IMG/VR virus record: IMGVR_UViG_3300031598_000011
Coordinates: 1 to 35,168 of that record
Direction: 5' to 3' (one strand)
From: a virus
DNA length: 35,168 bases
The translations under genes and the position numbers were made by a program. The notes beneath the pieces were generated by a model. It made no database searches and was not told where the DNA came from. It saw only the letters and a list, made by a program, of their open reading frames with translations. Positions within the stretch are counted from its first letter, which is position 1. Each line of letters opens with the position of its first letter. Positions 1 to 8,758 of the stretch are shown here, one piece after another.

Positions 1-1473
1 GGTGAGCGTGGTGAAGAACATCAAACCCCGGTAGTCCATTATAGAATGTTGGATACTATTACCAACGGCGGCACCCAGATTATTAATCTATGTCATCGTG
101 GTATAAGCAAAACTACAGTGATGGGTGAGTATTTATTTCTATATCTAGGTGTTTATGGGACCTTGCCTGGTTTTGGTAAAGTAGATCTAGCTTTATACGT
201 ATCAGATTCCATTGAGAATGGTATAAAAAATATGCGGAAGAACTTAGAGTTCCGCTGGGAAAATTCAGATTTCCTAAAACAATATATACCGACTGTGCGA
301 TTCACAGATATTCGATGGGAATTCAAGAACGCCGATGGTAATGTTTTTATTGTTCGTGGATATGGAGCAAAGACAGGTGTTCGTGGTGCTAAAGAGATGG
401 GTATGCGCCCACAGTTGGCGGTACTAGATGATCTAATCAGTGATGAAGACGCTAGATCAGCAACAGTCATTGCTTCAGTAGAAGATACAGTCTATAAGGC
501 TGTTACTTATGCATTACATCCTACTAGGAACATGATCATATGGTCTGGCACACCCTTTAATGCCAAAGACCCACTGTATAAGGCAGTTGAGTCTGGTGCT
601 TGGGCAGTTAATGTATTCCCGGTATGTGAATCATTTCCTTGTACTGAGGAAGAATTTAGGGGGAGTTGGCCTGATCGATTCACTTATGATTTCGTTAAGA
701 AGAAATATGATACGGCAATGAAGAATAATAAGATTGATACATTCAATCAAGAATTAATGTTGCGTATTATGAGTGAAGAGGACCGGATGATACAGGATGG
801 GGATATTGGATGGTACAAGATAGATGCTGTCTTACGGAACAAGGGTAGGTTTAACTTCTATATTACTACTGATTTCGCCACTTCAGAGAAGGAAAAGGCA
901 GATTTCTCAGTTATTAGTGTATGGGCGTATAATAATGTAGGCGATTGGTTATGGGTAGATGGTATCTGTAAACGCCAGTTAATGGATAAGAACATTGATG
1001 ATTTATTCCGGTTAGCCCAAGAATACAAACCCCAATCTGTAGGTATTGAGGTAAGTGGGCAACAGGGAGGCTTCATTCAATGGATTCAATCACAAATGCT
1101 AGAACGGAACATTTATTTCCCTCTAGCAAGTGAAAGTAATCAAGGTAAAGCTGGTATGCGACCTAGTACAAATAAACTTGTACGATTCAATACTGTAGTC
1201 CCTTGGTTTAAAGCAAGAAAAGTATTTTTTCCTATAGAACGTAAAGCTGAAGCGCCAATGGTAGAAGCGATAAATGAACTTAGTTTAATTGCAGTGGGGG
1301 GTATGCGCAGCAAGAATGATGACTTCCTAGATACAATATCTATGTTAAGCTCCCTTATGCCTTGGAAGCCTTCAGAGGAAGCTCCCATAGTTAGTTCTGG
1401 TAAGGATGACAACATGTGGCATGTGGACGTTGATGTTAAAGATACTGATCGCATATCTTCTTATATTGTGTAA
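1..1473 (+). CDS. Large terminase subunit, 5' end outside the window
   Basis: This is the ATP-driven DNA packaging motor and headful or end-cutting nuclease. The reading frame is open from base 1, so the first ATG at 46 is probably internal and the gene starts outside the window. Numbering from that ATG, the Walker A-like motif is CHRGISKTT (16-24), Walker B is LAVLDD (124-129), and a coupling-motif-like WSGTP lies at 166-170. The RNase H-fold nuclease has acidic residues at D276 (YITTDFA), E335 (GIEVSGQQ) and D426/D429 (NDDFLDT). The HRGxxKTT form of Walker A is typical of podovirus terminases. It is followed by the connector and portal genes, as expected for a packaging module. Family assignment is firm; the packaging type (cos, pac or terminal repeats) cannot be told. 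Confidence 0.93.
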   Translation, partial: GERGEEHQTPVVHYRMLDTITNGGTQIINLCHRGISKTTVMGEYLFLYLGVYGTLPGFGKVDLALYVSDSIENGIKNMRKNLEFRWENSDFLKQYIPTVRFTDIRWEFKNADGNVFIVRGYGAKTGVRGAKEMGMRPQLAVLDDLISDEDARSATVIASVEDTVYKAVTYALHPTRNMIIWSGTPFNAKDPLYKAVESGAWAVNVFPVCESFPCTEEEFRGSWPDRFTYDFVKKKYDTAMKNNKIDTFNQELMLRIMSEEDRMIQDGDIGWYKIDAVLRNKGRFNFYITTDFATSEKEKADFSVISVWAYNNVGDWLWVDGICKRQLMDKNIDDLFRLAQEYKPQSVGIEVSGQQGGFIQWIQSQMLERNIYFPLASESNQGKAGMRPSTNKLVRFNTVVPWFKARKVFFPIERKAEAPMVEAINELSLIAVGGMRSKNDDFLDTISMLSSLMPWKPSEEAPIVSSGKDDNMWHVDVDVKDTDRISSYIV

Positions 1474-1482
1474 GGTAAAATT

Positions 1483-2163
1483 ATGAAATTACAAGAAGTC
1501 TTTGACCAGCTTACTTATGGTGAACTTTCCCAGTTAAGTATTGGTGGTAATGAAGCTGGTGTTATCAGCGTATCTAATCGTGAACGGGTGATCCCACATG
1601 TCAATATGGCACTAGCTGCAATATATAAACGATTCCCATTAAAAGAAGGGCGAGTCAATGTCCCTTTAGTAACAGGAACATATACTTATACAGTTGTAGG
1701 CGAGGATATTAATAGAATAGAACGTATTTTTACTGACTCTGCTCTAAAAGAAGAGTTAAGTCTTAATAATGAGATAGATATATATAGTTGTTTTACTACA
1801 AGTCCCAAAGTCTTGGTGGTTCCCATTGCTATAGTTGATAATAGCACTACTTTACCAACCGCTCTGAAGGCTACATCATTGGATTTAGTCTATCGTGCTA
1901 ATCACCCTAAACTCCAGGAGAAGGATGCTGACCTAGATCCTGATGAATTGGAGTTGGAAATACCATATACGTATATAGAACCTTTAATATACTTTGTAGC
2001 TTCTAGAATGCTTGCTAATACTGGAACAGGGCAGTTTGAGGGACTAGCAAGTAATAATTATATGCAAAAATACGAGATGGCTTCGCAATTATTAACTAAT
2101 CTAAACCCGCAAGTTGAGAATACTACTAAGAATGCGCGATTTAGGGATGGGGGTTGGAAGTAA
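1483..2163 (+). CDS. Probable head-tail connector/adaptor protein
   Basis: A 226-residue protein between terminase and portal. The N-terminal part is helical (residues 1-50, with RVIPHVNMALAAIYKRFPL), then comes a beta-rich middle (VNVPLVTGTYTYTV) and a helical end (YIEPLIYFVASRMLA). This helix-beta-helix plan and the place beside the portal are those of phage connector or adaptor proteins that dock under the portal; N4 gp67 is a possible counterpart. An AAGG ribosome site lies 8 bases before the ATG. The stop TAA shares its last base with the ATG of the portal gene, so translation is probably coupled. No catalytic motif is visible. The function is inferred from layout and position, not from a recognised signature. 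Confidence 0.6.
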   Translation: MKLQEVFDQLTYGELSQLSIGGNEAGVISVSNRERVIPHVNMALAAIYKRFPLKEGRVNVPLVTGTYTYTVVGEDINRIERIFTDSALKEELSLNNEIDIYSCFTTSPKVLVVPIAIVDNSTTLPTALKATSLDLVYRANHPKLQEKDADLDPDELELEIPYTYIEPLIYFVASRMLANTGTGQFEGLASNNYMQKYEMASQLLTNLNPQVENTTKNARFRDGGWK

Positions 2164-4364
2164 TGGCTGAAAAAAATCAAAAGACAGTAGAGACAGGCAT
2201 TAAGAAATCTATTGGTATTACTGCTCCTGAAGGATGGACTACGCCACCTACTATTGAGGAAATGAAAGCAGATCGACTAATTGCTAAGACAATCCATGAT
2301 GCTCAAGTAGATAAGATCGGTGTATGGTTAGATAATCTAAATATTACTGGCACAGCGGCTATAAAAACAATAGCTGGGCAATCCGCAATACAGCCAAAAC
2401 TTATACGTAAGCAAGCAGAATGGCGATATGCTTCTCTAAGTGAACCTTTCCTATCTACTGATGATGTATTTAATGTGCGACCAGTAACCTGGGAAGATCG
2501 TGATGCAGCTCAGCAGAATGAACTAGTATTAAACTACCAATTAAATACTAAAATTGATAAAACTAGATTTATTGACGAGTATATACGCACTGCAGTAGAT
2601 GAGGGCACAGTCATTGTTCAAGTTGGTTGGGAATTCGCTGAGGAAACCTACGAAGAAGATGTACCTGTAATTGAGTTTCAAGTAGATGAGGCGCAAGCTC
2701 CACTACATGAGCATATACATCAGTTAATGCAAGAATCTCCTAGTCAGTATGCTACCGATGTGCCAGAGGAATTAAAAGAGGCGCATGAGTTAACAATGCA
2801 AGAAGGTCGCCCGATTGTGCCTATATTTACTGGTGAAGTACGTAAGGAAGAGAAAACTCGCATCCTAAGTAATAAACCAACCTTAGAAGTATGTGATTTT
2901 CGTAATGTAATGATCGATCCTACTGCTAATGGGGATATCGAAAAAGCGGGCTTCCTCATAAAAACTTATGAAACAAGTAAGTCTGCACTTAATAAGGATG
3001 GTAAAAAATATCAGAATATAGACAAGATTAGTATTGATAATAATTCAATCTTATCAACTCCAGACCATACTCCTAGAGAGGACGAAGATAACTTCAACTT
3101 TACTGATGAAGCACGTAAGAAATTTGTAGTACATCAGTATTGGGGTAAACGAGATGTAGATGGTAGTGGTCTTGTCACAGCATTTGTAGCTGAATGGGTT
3201 GGTGATGTGATGATTCGTATGGAAGAGGTCCCTTTTCCAGATGGGGCATTACCATTTGTTATTGAACATTACCTACCTGTACGTAAAAGTAACTACGGTG
3301 AACCAGATGGTTCATTGCTAGAAGATAATCAAAAGGTTATTGGCGCAGTAACTCGTGGGATGATAGATATCATGGGTAAATCTGCGAATGGGCAGACCGG
3401 GATACGTAAAGATATGTTGGATACAACTAATCGACGTAAGTTTGATCAAGGTAGAGACTATGAGTTTAATGCTAATGTAGATCCACGCCAAGGCGTGTTT
3501 ATGCATACTTATCCAGAGATCCCAGCATCTGCACAATTTATGTTGCAGCTACAAAGTATGGAAGCTGAATCTATGACCGGTGTAAAATCTTGGTCCCAAG
3601 GTGTTTCAGGTGCTGTATTAGGTGACGTAGCCGCAGGCATACGTGGAGCTTTGGATGCAGCTTCTAAACGGGAGCTTGGAATACTTCGCAGACTTTCCAG
3701 CGGTATAGTAAAGATAGGTCGTAAGCTTATTAGTATGAATGCAGAGTTCCTATCAGATGAAGAGGTTGTCCGAGTCACTAATAAAGAATTTGTGACTATT
3801 CGTAGAGATGACCTTGCCGGTAAATTCGACTTAACATTATCTATATCCACTGCAGAAGAAGATAATAATAAAGCTGAACAGCTAGCCTTTATGCTTCAGA
3901 CTACTGGACCCACTATGGACCCAGAAATGACTAAGATGATCTTAGGGGATATTGCTAAATTACGTAAGATGCCTGATTTAGCACAACGTATTACAACATA
4001 TAAACCTGAGCCTGATCCTGTTGCTCAAAAAGTACAACAGCTAGAAGTTGCTAAATTAGAAGCTGAGATTGCTGAAATGCAAGCTAAAACACAAAAGATC
4101 ATGGTAGATGCTGGGCTAGCACAAGCTAAGACCAATACTGAGTCTGTTAAAGGCGCTAATCTTTCAGCAGATACTGACCAACGTAACCTTAACTATGTAG
4201 AACAGGAATTGGGTGTTACACAAGAACGTGACTTAGAACGTCATGGTGCACAAGCAAAAGCACAGGAAAAGTTAAAATTACTTGACCATGAGCTTGGATT
4301 AGAAAAAGAAGAAGCAAAACAAGATACAAACTTATTACAACAATATTTGACTAATAGAGGATAA
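2163..4364 (+). CDS. Portal protein
   Basis: A large portal protein (733 residues from the ATG at 2163) that would form the dodecameric ring through which DNA is packaged and ejected. I prefer the ATG at 2163, which overlaps the upstream stop as TAATG, to the TTG nine bases earlier. The early part has the usual portal pattern (EWRYASLSEPFLSTDDVFNVRPV, split as EWRYASLSEPF then LSTDDVFNVRPV), followed by a long middle with PFVIEHYLPVRKSNYGEPDG-like crown/stem sequence. The C-terminal 130 residues are a charged coiled coil (QQLEVAKLEAEIAEMQAK), as seen in the barrel of long podovirus portals. Length is close to N4 gp59 and P22 gp1. Position after terminase and before scaffold and capsid supports the call. 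Confidence 0.88.
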   Translation: MAEKNQKTVETGIKKSIGITAPEGWTTPPTIEEMKADRLIAKTIHDAQVDKIGVWLDNLNITGTAAIKTIAGQSAIQPKLIRKQAEWRYASLSEPFLSTDDVFNVRPVTWEDRDAAQQNELVLNYQLNTKIDKTRFIDEYIRTAVDEGTVIVQVGWEFAEETYEEDVPVIEFQVDEAQAPLHEHIHQLMQESPSQYATDVPEELKEAHELTMQEGRPIVPIFTGEVRKEEKTRILSNKPTLEVCDFRNVMIDPTANGDIEKAGFLIKTYETSKSALNKDGKKYQNIDKISIDNNSILSTPDHTPREDEDNFNFTDEARKKFVVHQYWGKRDVDGSGLVTAFVAEWVGDVMIRMEEVPFPDGALPFVIEHYLPVRKSNYGEPDGSLLEDNQKVIGAVTRGMIDIMGKSANGQTGIRKDMLDTTNRRKFDQGRDYEFNANVDPRQGVFMHTYPEIPASAQFMLQLQSMEAESMTGVKSWSQGVSGAVLGDVAAGIRGALDAASKRELGILRRLSSGIVKIGRKLISMNAEFLSDEEVVRVTNKEFVTIRRDDLAGKFDLTLSISTAEEDNNKAEQLAFMLQTTGPTMDPEMTKMILGDIAKLRKMPDLAQRITTYKPEPDPVAQKVQQLEVAKLEAEIAEMQAKTQKIMVDAGLAQAKTNTESVKGANLSADTDQRNLNYVEQELGVTQERDLERHGAQAKAQEKLKLLDHELGLEKEEAKQDTNLLQQYLTNRG

Positions 4365-4429
4365 AACTGGTATATAGTTACGGTAGTTACGGACAATCTA
4401 TTAACTTTTTTTAAAACAATGGTAGATAA

Positions 4430-4813
4430 ATGACAATAAATGAATCGTATGATGCAATCGAGAGATTGGAAAGAAGTGAGAGAATCGAAGCAACTGAGCG
4501 TAGTATAGCTAGTGCAAAAAGTGTTGCTGATGTTGTTACCTCACTTGCCCGACTTAAGTCAAATAGAGACTTTAAGAGTATGGTTTTAAAAGGATACTTT
4601 GAAGAAGAAGCAATCCGCTTAGTTCATCTTAAATCTGCCCCAAGTATGCAATCAGTAGATGACCAACGTGCTCTCATATTACAAATTGACGCAATTGGTT
4701 GTTTTAGTAATTATCTAAATACTCTACTTGCTAAAGCAACTATGGCTAGTAAAACCTTAGAAGATGATGCAGCTAGTTTGGCTGAACTTTATACTGAACA
4801 GGGGAATGAATAA
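4430..4813 (+). CDS. Conserved small phage protein between portal and scaffold
   Basis: A 127-residue, mostly helical, charged protein. The central part (LKSNRDFKSMVLKGYFEEEA, followed by IRLVHLKSAPSMQS) resembles a small family often found just after the portal in N4-like and other phages; its function is unknown to me. No catalytic residues or membrane segments are seen. The ATG has only a weak purine-rich leader. Its stop overlaps the scaffold start (TAATG at 4811-4815), so the two are probably translated together. Position corresponds to N4 gene 58. A role in head assembly is inferred from context only. Confidence 0.7.
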   Translation: MTINESYDAIERLERSERIEATERSIASAKSVADVVTSLARLKSNRDFKSMVLKGYFEEEAIRLVHLKSAPSMQSVDDQRALILQIDAIGCFSNYLNTLLAKATMASKTLEDDAASLAELYTEQGNE

Positions 4814-5967
4814 TGGCTGATACTAAAGAAGAAAAGGTTGAAGAAGTAATTTCCCCTCTTCAAATGACAGATGAAGAATTTCTAGCGTCGCCACCTCCAC
4901 AGGAGGAAGTAGTTGCTCCTGAGGAAGTAGCAGTTGAAGATGTAGTTGCAGAAGAAGCTGTTGTAGAAGTTGCTGCTGCTGACGAAAAAGTTGAAGAACC
5001 TGCTGAGGGCTCCGGCGAAGCCGAAGAGCCCGAAGAAGTAGCTGATAAGATACCTGAACCAGTAGAAGCGGCAGAAAAGCCTGTTGAAAAAGATATAGAG
5101 GAAAAAGAGGCTCCTGAGACCGATTCTAAGAGCATAAACTATGAAGCCGAATACAAGCGCCTACTACAACCCTTTAAAGCTAATGGGAGGGATGTTACGG
5201 TGGATACAGTGGATGATGCTATCTCACTGATGCAAATGGGTGCTAATTACAACAAAAAGATGGCTGGTTTGAAACCTAGCCTAAAGATTTTGAAGCTGTT
5301 AGAGAATAACGGTCTTCTAAGTGAAGAAAAATTAAGTTTTTTGATTGACTTGGATAAAAAGAATCCTGAAGCAATTAATAAACTGGTAAAAGACAGCGGG
5401 CTAGATCCTATGGAACTAGACGCAGAAAAGGCAGGTGAATACGCACCGAAAACCCATTCGGTTGATGATCGTGAGTTAGAGTTGGACTCTGTATTGGATG
5501 ATATCCAAGGTACACCAACATATAATAGAACTCTTGATGTAATCAGTAAGGAATGGGACAGTGCTAGCAAGCGAACAGTAGCGGGACAACCTCAGTTGCT
5601 TAAAGTGATTAATGACCACATGGCTAGTGGTATTTATGATCAAATCAATACTGAAGTAGAACGTGGACGTATGCTTGGTCACCTGAACGGTGTTTCGGAC
5701 ATTGAAGCTTACCGTAAAGTTGGAGATGCTATACAAGCTAATGGAGGATTTGACCATCTGGGTGTACCCCAGGAGAGATCCAAAGAAGAAGCGCCTATAG
5801 TAGTTACTCCAAAAACGAAAAAAGTTAATGATCCAGCATTAAAGGACAAGCGCAGAGCTGCTGGTAGTACACCAGCTGCAGCCCCAACGGCACCTGCAAA
5901 GGATTTTAATCCATTATCTATGTCAGACGAGGAATTCAGCAAACTTGCTGCATCCCGTTATGCATAA
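4813..5967 (+). CDS. Probable scaffolding protein
   Basis: A 384-residue protein directly upstream of the major capsid gene, the usual place for a scaffold (N4 gene 57). Residues 1-110 are extremely acidic and rich in Glu, Val, Ala and Pro. The middle is helical (LKPSLKILKLLENNGLLSEE), and the C-terminus is basic and proline/alanine rich before a final helix. A short motif appears at both ends: PLQMTDEEF (15-23) and PLSMSDEEF (367-375). Scaffolds are typically acidic, helical and able to bind capsid through a terminal helix. A short GC-rich patch near 5007-5031 breaks the AT-rich codon use and folds into a hairpin, listed separately. No enzyme motif is seen. Confidence 0.75.
   Translation: MADTKEEKVEEVISPLQMTDEEFLASPPPQEEVVAPEEVAVEDVVAEEAVVEVAAADEKVEEPAEGSGEAEEPEEVADKIPEPVEAAEKPVEKDIEEKEAPETDSKSINYEAEYKRLLQPFKANGRDVTVDTVDDAISLMQMGANYNKKMAGLKPSLKILKLLENNGLLSEEKLSFLIDLDKKNPEAINKLVKDSGLDPMELDAEKAGEYAPKTHSVDDRELELDSVLDDIQGTPTYNRTLDVISKEWDSASKRTVAGQPQLLKVINDHMASGIYDQINTEVERGRMLGHLNGVSDIEAYRKVGDAIQANGGFDHLGVPQERSKEEAPIVVTPKTKKVNDPALKDKRRAAGSTPAAAPTAPAKDFNPLSMSDEEFSKLAASRYA
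5007..5031 (+). repeat. Stable hairpin with GAA triloop in scaffold gene
   Basis: GGGCTC (5007-5012) and CGGC (5013-5016) pair with GCCG (5020-5023) and GAGCCC (5026-5031), leaving loop GAA (5017-5019) and a two-base AA bulge. The core GCGAAGC (5015-5021) is the known extremely stable DNA mini-hairpin sequence. The site sits inside the scaffold coding region in a GC-rich island. Its function is unknown. Confidence 0.5.
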
Positions 5968-5988
5968 AATTTATTATAAGGAAATATT

Positions 5989-7410
5989 ATGACACGCGAC
6001 TATAATGCACCGTCAACCACGGCTTCAGGTACAGCCTCGGATATCGGTCCACAAATCAACAGTGCTTACTATCAAAAGAAAGCACTAGTTACAGCAGCTA
6101 AGGAAGCCTTTTTTGGTCAACTAGCTGACGTTACATCCATGCCTAAAAACATGGGACAAAAAATAAAGCGGTACCATTATTTGCCTCTATTAGATGATGC
6201 TAATCTAAATGATCAAGGCATTGATGCTGCAGGTGTAACCATTGCAGGCACAGCTTTTTACGTAACACTACCTAGAGCTGTTATGGCTGTAACAAATGCT
6301 ACGAAAGCAGCTGCTGCTACCGCTATTAACAACCTTACCGGCACTCCTTGTGTTGCAGGTGCTGATGGTTCTGGCGGCTCTGGGCTAGCTACTCTTACCA
6401 TTACTGGCTCACTAACACTTAAATATGCTGATGATACTAAAGCTACCGCTGTAGTAGATCTCAACATTGGTGGTGTGAAACAGCAAGGTTCTGGTAACTT
6501 ATACGGTTCATCTAAAGATATTGGTGTTATTTCTGGTAAATTGCCAGCAGTATCTGAAAACGGTGGTCGTGTTAACCGGGTAGGTTTCAAACGTGTAGAA
6601 CTAGAAGGTACGTTTGAGAAATTCGGTTTCTTTGATGAATACACTGAAGAATCAATGAACTTTGATACTGATGCTGATCTAGCACAACATATCAATGATG
6701 AAATGGTTAAAGGTGCTAATGAATTAACCGAAGCTGCACTACAGGTTGATTTGTTAAACGCTGCTGGTGTAATTCGTTATAGCGGATCTGCTACATCTAG
6801 ACAAACTATTGCTGCTAGTTCTGTAGTAGTCTTTAAAGATCTAATGTTGCTAGCTATTGATCTGGATAACAACCGTACTCCTAAATCCACCAAAGTTATT
6901 GCTGGATCACGTATGGTTGATACTCGCACCATTTCCGGTGGACGCGTTGCGTATGTTGGGTCTGAACTACTACCAACATTGAAAGCAATGTCAGATTTCC
7001 ATTCTAGCCCAGCTTTTGTACCAGCAAATAGATATGCTGATGCTGCCAACGTACTTGTTGGTGAAGTTGGTTCAATAGATGCCCTACGTATTGTAGTGGT
7101 ACCTGAAATGCAAAAATGGTCTGGCGCTGGTGCAGATGCTTCTGGTAGTGCAACACATTATGAAACAGCAGGACGTTTCGATGTGTTCCCTATCTTGGTA
7201 GTGGGTGATGAGGCTTTCACAACTATTGGTTTCCAAACCGATGGTAAAACCGTGAAATTCCGGATCTTCCATAAAGCACCGGGTGAATCATCAGCGGATA
7301 AAACCGATCCTTACGGTGAAACTGGGTTCATGTCCATTAAGTGGTATTATGGATTCATGACCTTGCGTTCAGAACGTATTGGCTTGATTTTAACTTCAGC
7401 AACGATGTAA
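5989..7410 (+). CDS. Major capsid protein, N4-gp56 family
   Basis: This is the main shell protein of the head (HK97 fold in this family). The 473-residue product has a polar N-terminal arm (first 30 residues), then the helix ALVTAAKEAFFGQLADV. The stretch LEGTFEKFGFFDEYTEESMN followed by HINDEMVKGANELTEAALQVD is what I recognise as the N4-gp56 capsid signature. A Gly/Ala/Thr-rich segment at residues 97-160 looks like a surface insertion and helps make the protein longer than N4 gp56 (about 400 residues). A strong leader (ATAAGGAAATATT) precedes the ATG, and a clear terminator follows the stop, fitting a highly expressed late gene. Confidence is high. Confidence 0.9.
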   Translation: MTRDYNAPSTTASGTASDIGPQINSAYYQKKALVTAAKEAFFGQLADVTSMPKNMGQKIKRYHYLPLLDDANLNDQGIDAAGVTIAGTAFYVTLPRAVMAVTNATKAAAATAINNLTGTPCVAGADGSGGSGLATLTITGSLTLKYADDTKATAVVDLNIGGVKQQGSGNLYGSSKDIGVISGKLPAVSENGGRVNRVGFKRVELEGTFEKFGFFDEYTEESMNFDTDADLAQHINDEMVKGANELTEAALQVDLLNAAGVIRYSGSATSRQTIAASSVVVFKDLMLLAIDLDNNRTPKSTKVIAGSRMVDTRTISGGRVAYVGSELLPTLKAMSDFHSSPAFVPANRYADAANVLVGEVGSIDALRIVVVPEMQKWSGAGADASGSATHYETAGRFDVFPILVVGDEAFTTIGFQTDGKTVKFRIFHKAPGESSADKTDPYGETGFMSIKWYYGFMTLRSERIGLILTSATM

Positions 7411-7420
7411 AGTAAGTCTT

Positions 7421-7455
7421 AGAGGGGTGGGTTTATGCTCATCCCTCTTTTTTTT
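7421..7455 (+). terminator. Rho-independent terminator after the capsid gene
   Basis: The 11-bp stem AGAGGGGTGGG (7421-7431) pairs with CTCATCCCTCT (7438-7448) with two G-T wobbles. The loop is TTTATG and an eight-T run (7448-7455) follows. It lies 10 bases after the capsid stop and probably limits read-through, giving more capsid message than downstream message. Confidence 0.9.
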
Positions 7456-7484
7456 AACACTAACTTGGGATTTTAAAAGACACT

Positions 7485-8048
7485 ATGTCAAATACCGAAA
7501 CTAATGAAGTAACTGGTCAAGACGAAAAGGCCAACCTCAAAAAGCGGGCTGATTTAATGGGCATTACGTACCATCCTTCAATCGGGTTAACTAAACTCCG
7601 TGATAAGGTTAATGCTGTGTTAGAAGCAGCGTCTAATGAAGAAGCCACTTCTATTGAAGAGTCAAAGCCTGAAAGCGAAAATGCAATACGTATTCGCCTA
7701 AGAAAAGAGGCTCATGCATTGAAGCGTGTGCAAATTACTTGCATGAATCCTGCTAAGAAAGAATGGAATGGTGAATTATTCACAGTTGGAAACTCTGTAG
7801 TAGGTACCGTTACACATTATGTACCTTTTAATGCCGAAGACGGTTGGCATCTACCTAGTATTGTTGTACAAGCGATGGATGACCGTATGTGTCAAGTATT
7901 CTCTGTAACTACGGACTCTCGTGGAAATAAAGGACGTTCTGGTAAACTAATTAAAGAATTTGCTATTCAGGACTTACCTGCACTAACCGAATTAGATATT
8001 TCTAAACTAGCAGCTCGACAAGCTGCTTCTAAATCTATTGATAGATAG
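7485..8048 (+). CDS. Conserved N4-like structural protein (gp55 position)
   Basis: A 187-residue protein after the capsid terminator. Residues 18-48 (KKRADLMGITYHPSIGLTKL) look like a small HeH/LEM-type helix-extended-helix fold, which in phages often occurs in head completion or nucleic-acid-contacting proteins. The second half has a conserved-looking core (VQITCMNPAKKEWNGELF; VTHYVPFNAEDGWHLPSI) that I associate with an unnamed phage family found next to capsid genes. It ends with a helical charged tail. A role as a minor head protein is inferred from position. The ribosome site is weak (no strong GGAG), so expression may be modest. The fold statement is by eye. Confidence 0.65.
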   Translation: MSNTETNEVTGQDEKANLKKRADLMGITYHPSIGLTKLRDKVNAVLEAASNEEATSIEESKPESENAIRIRLRKEAHALKRVQITCMNPAKKEWNGELFTVGNSVVGTVTHYVPFNAEDGWHLPSIVVQAMDDRMCQVFSVTTDSRGNKGRSGKLIKEFAIQDLPALTELDISKLAARQAASKSIDR

Positions 8049-8058
8049 AGGATAAACA

Positions 8059-8688
8059 ATGCCAATTACACCTGTTAGTACAGCCGCTTTAACTACCACA
8101 GCACTTGACGGTACAGGAGTATTCGATACTTTAATACGCGCAAATAAAGCACACTTGGATGCTGAGTTTGCTAAGAATCGTATTAAAGGGGCTGAGTATG
8201 CTACTGTATACTTAGGTTCACTTCAGGCAGTTTTAAGTGCCTCGATTCAATTCTTGCTAACGAAAGATAAGGCAAGTTTGGACGCAGATCTAGTAGCACA
8301 ACAAATACTTAATGCTGCTAAAGAACATGAGGTCCTAGAGTCTACGAAGTGTAAACTTAATGCTGAATTTGATGTATTAGTACTCACTAAACTGAAAGTA
8401 CAGCAGGAAACTGCACTCCTCCTACAAAAAGTGCTAACTGAAAAAGCACAGACGATAGCAGCTGGTGTAGATGCTACTAGTTTAGTAGGTGTACAAAAAG
8501 GACTGTATACAGCACAAACTGCTGGATTTACCCGAGATGCTGAGCAAAAGGCTGCTAAGATTCTAGTAGAAACCTGGAGTGCTCGTCGAATGACAGATGA
8601 AGCAACTGCTGCTAACTCTACTAATAAGCTAGATGATGCATCTGTTGGTAGCGTAGTAGATAAGTTATTAACTGGAGTTGGGATATAA
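8059..8688 (+). CDS. Conserved helical virion protein (gp54 position)
   Basis: A 209-residue, almost wholly helical protein. Its N-terminus, TTTALDGTGVFDTLIRANKA, followed by the GAEYATVYLGSLQAVLSASI segment, belongs to a family common beside capsid genes in N4-like and some siphophages, with no agreed function. A C-terminal motif (GFTRDAEQKAAKILVETWSA) is also typical of that family. Long Lys/Glu/Ala helices suggest a coiled-coil assembly. An AGAGG ribosome site precedes the ATG by 7 bases. The gene is bounded by a terminator downstream and lies only 10 bases after the previous stop. A structural role is inferred; no enzymatic residues are seen. Confidence 0.65.
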   Translation: MPITPVSTAALTTTALDGTGVFDTLIRANKAHLDAEFAKNRIKGAEYATVYLGSLQAVLSASIQFLLTKDKASLDADLVAQQILNAAKEHEVLESTKCKLNAEFDVLVLTKLKVQQETALLLQKVLTEKAQTIAAGVDATSLVGVQKGLYTAQTAGFTRDAEQKAAKILVETWSARRMTDEATAANSTNKLDDASVGSVVDKLLTGVGI

Positions 8689-8709
8689 TTAGCTGTATTA
8701 ATAGCTAAC

Positions 8710-8741
8710 AAAAAAAGGGGAGCTATCTGCTCCCCTTTTTT
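8710..8741 (+). terminator. Rho-independent terminator, possibly bidirectional
   Basis: The stem GGGGAGC (8717-8723) and GCTCCCC (8729-8735) has a five-base loop and is followed by six T (8736-8741). It is preceded by seven A (8710-8716), so A-T pairs extend the stem and it could act in both directions. A second, weaker inverted repeat TTAGCT/AGCTAA lies just upstream. Confidence 0.9.
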
Positions 8742-8758
8742 CTCTTTGGAGAAGTATA

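Noticed and set aside
4365-4429. A terminator after the portal gene (AGTTA/TAACT with a T run) and a tandem AGTTACGG repeat
   Set aside because: The stem is only five AT-rich pairs with a 12-base loop, too weak to call; the repeat is two short copies only.
8247-8711. A 154-codon - strand frame across the helical virion gene and terminator
   Set aside because: It starts within and runs against a well-supported gene, and its composition is that of an antisense shadow.
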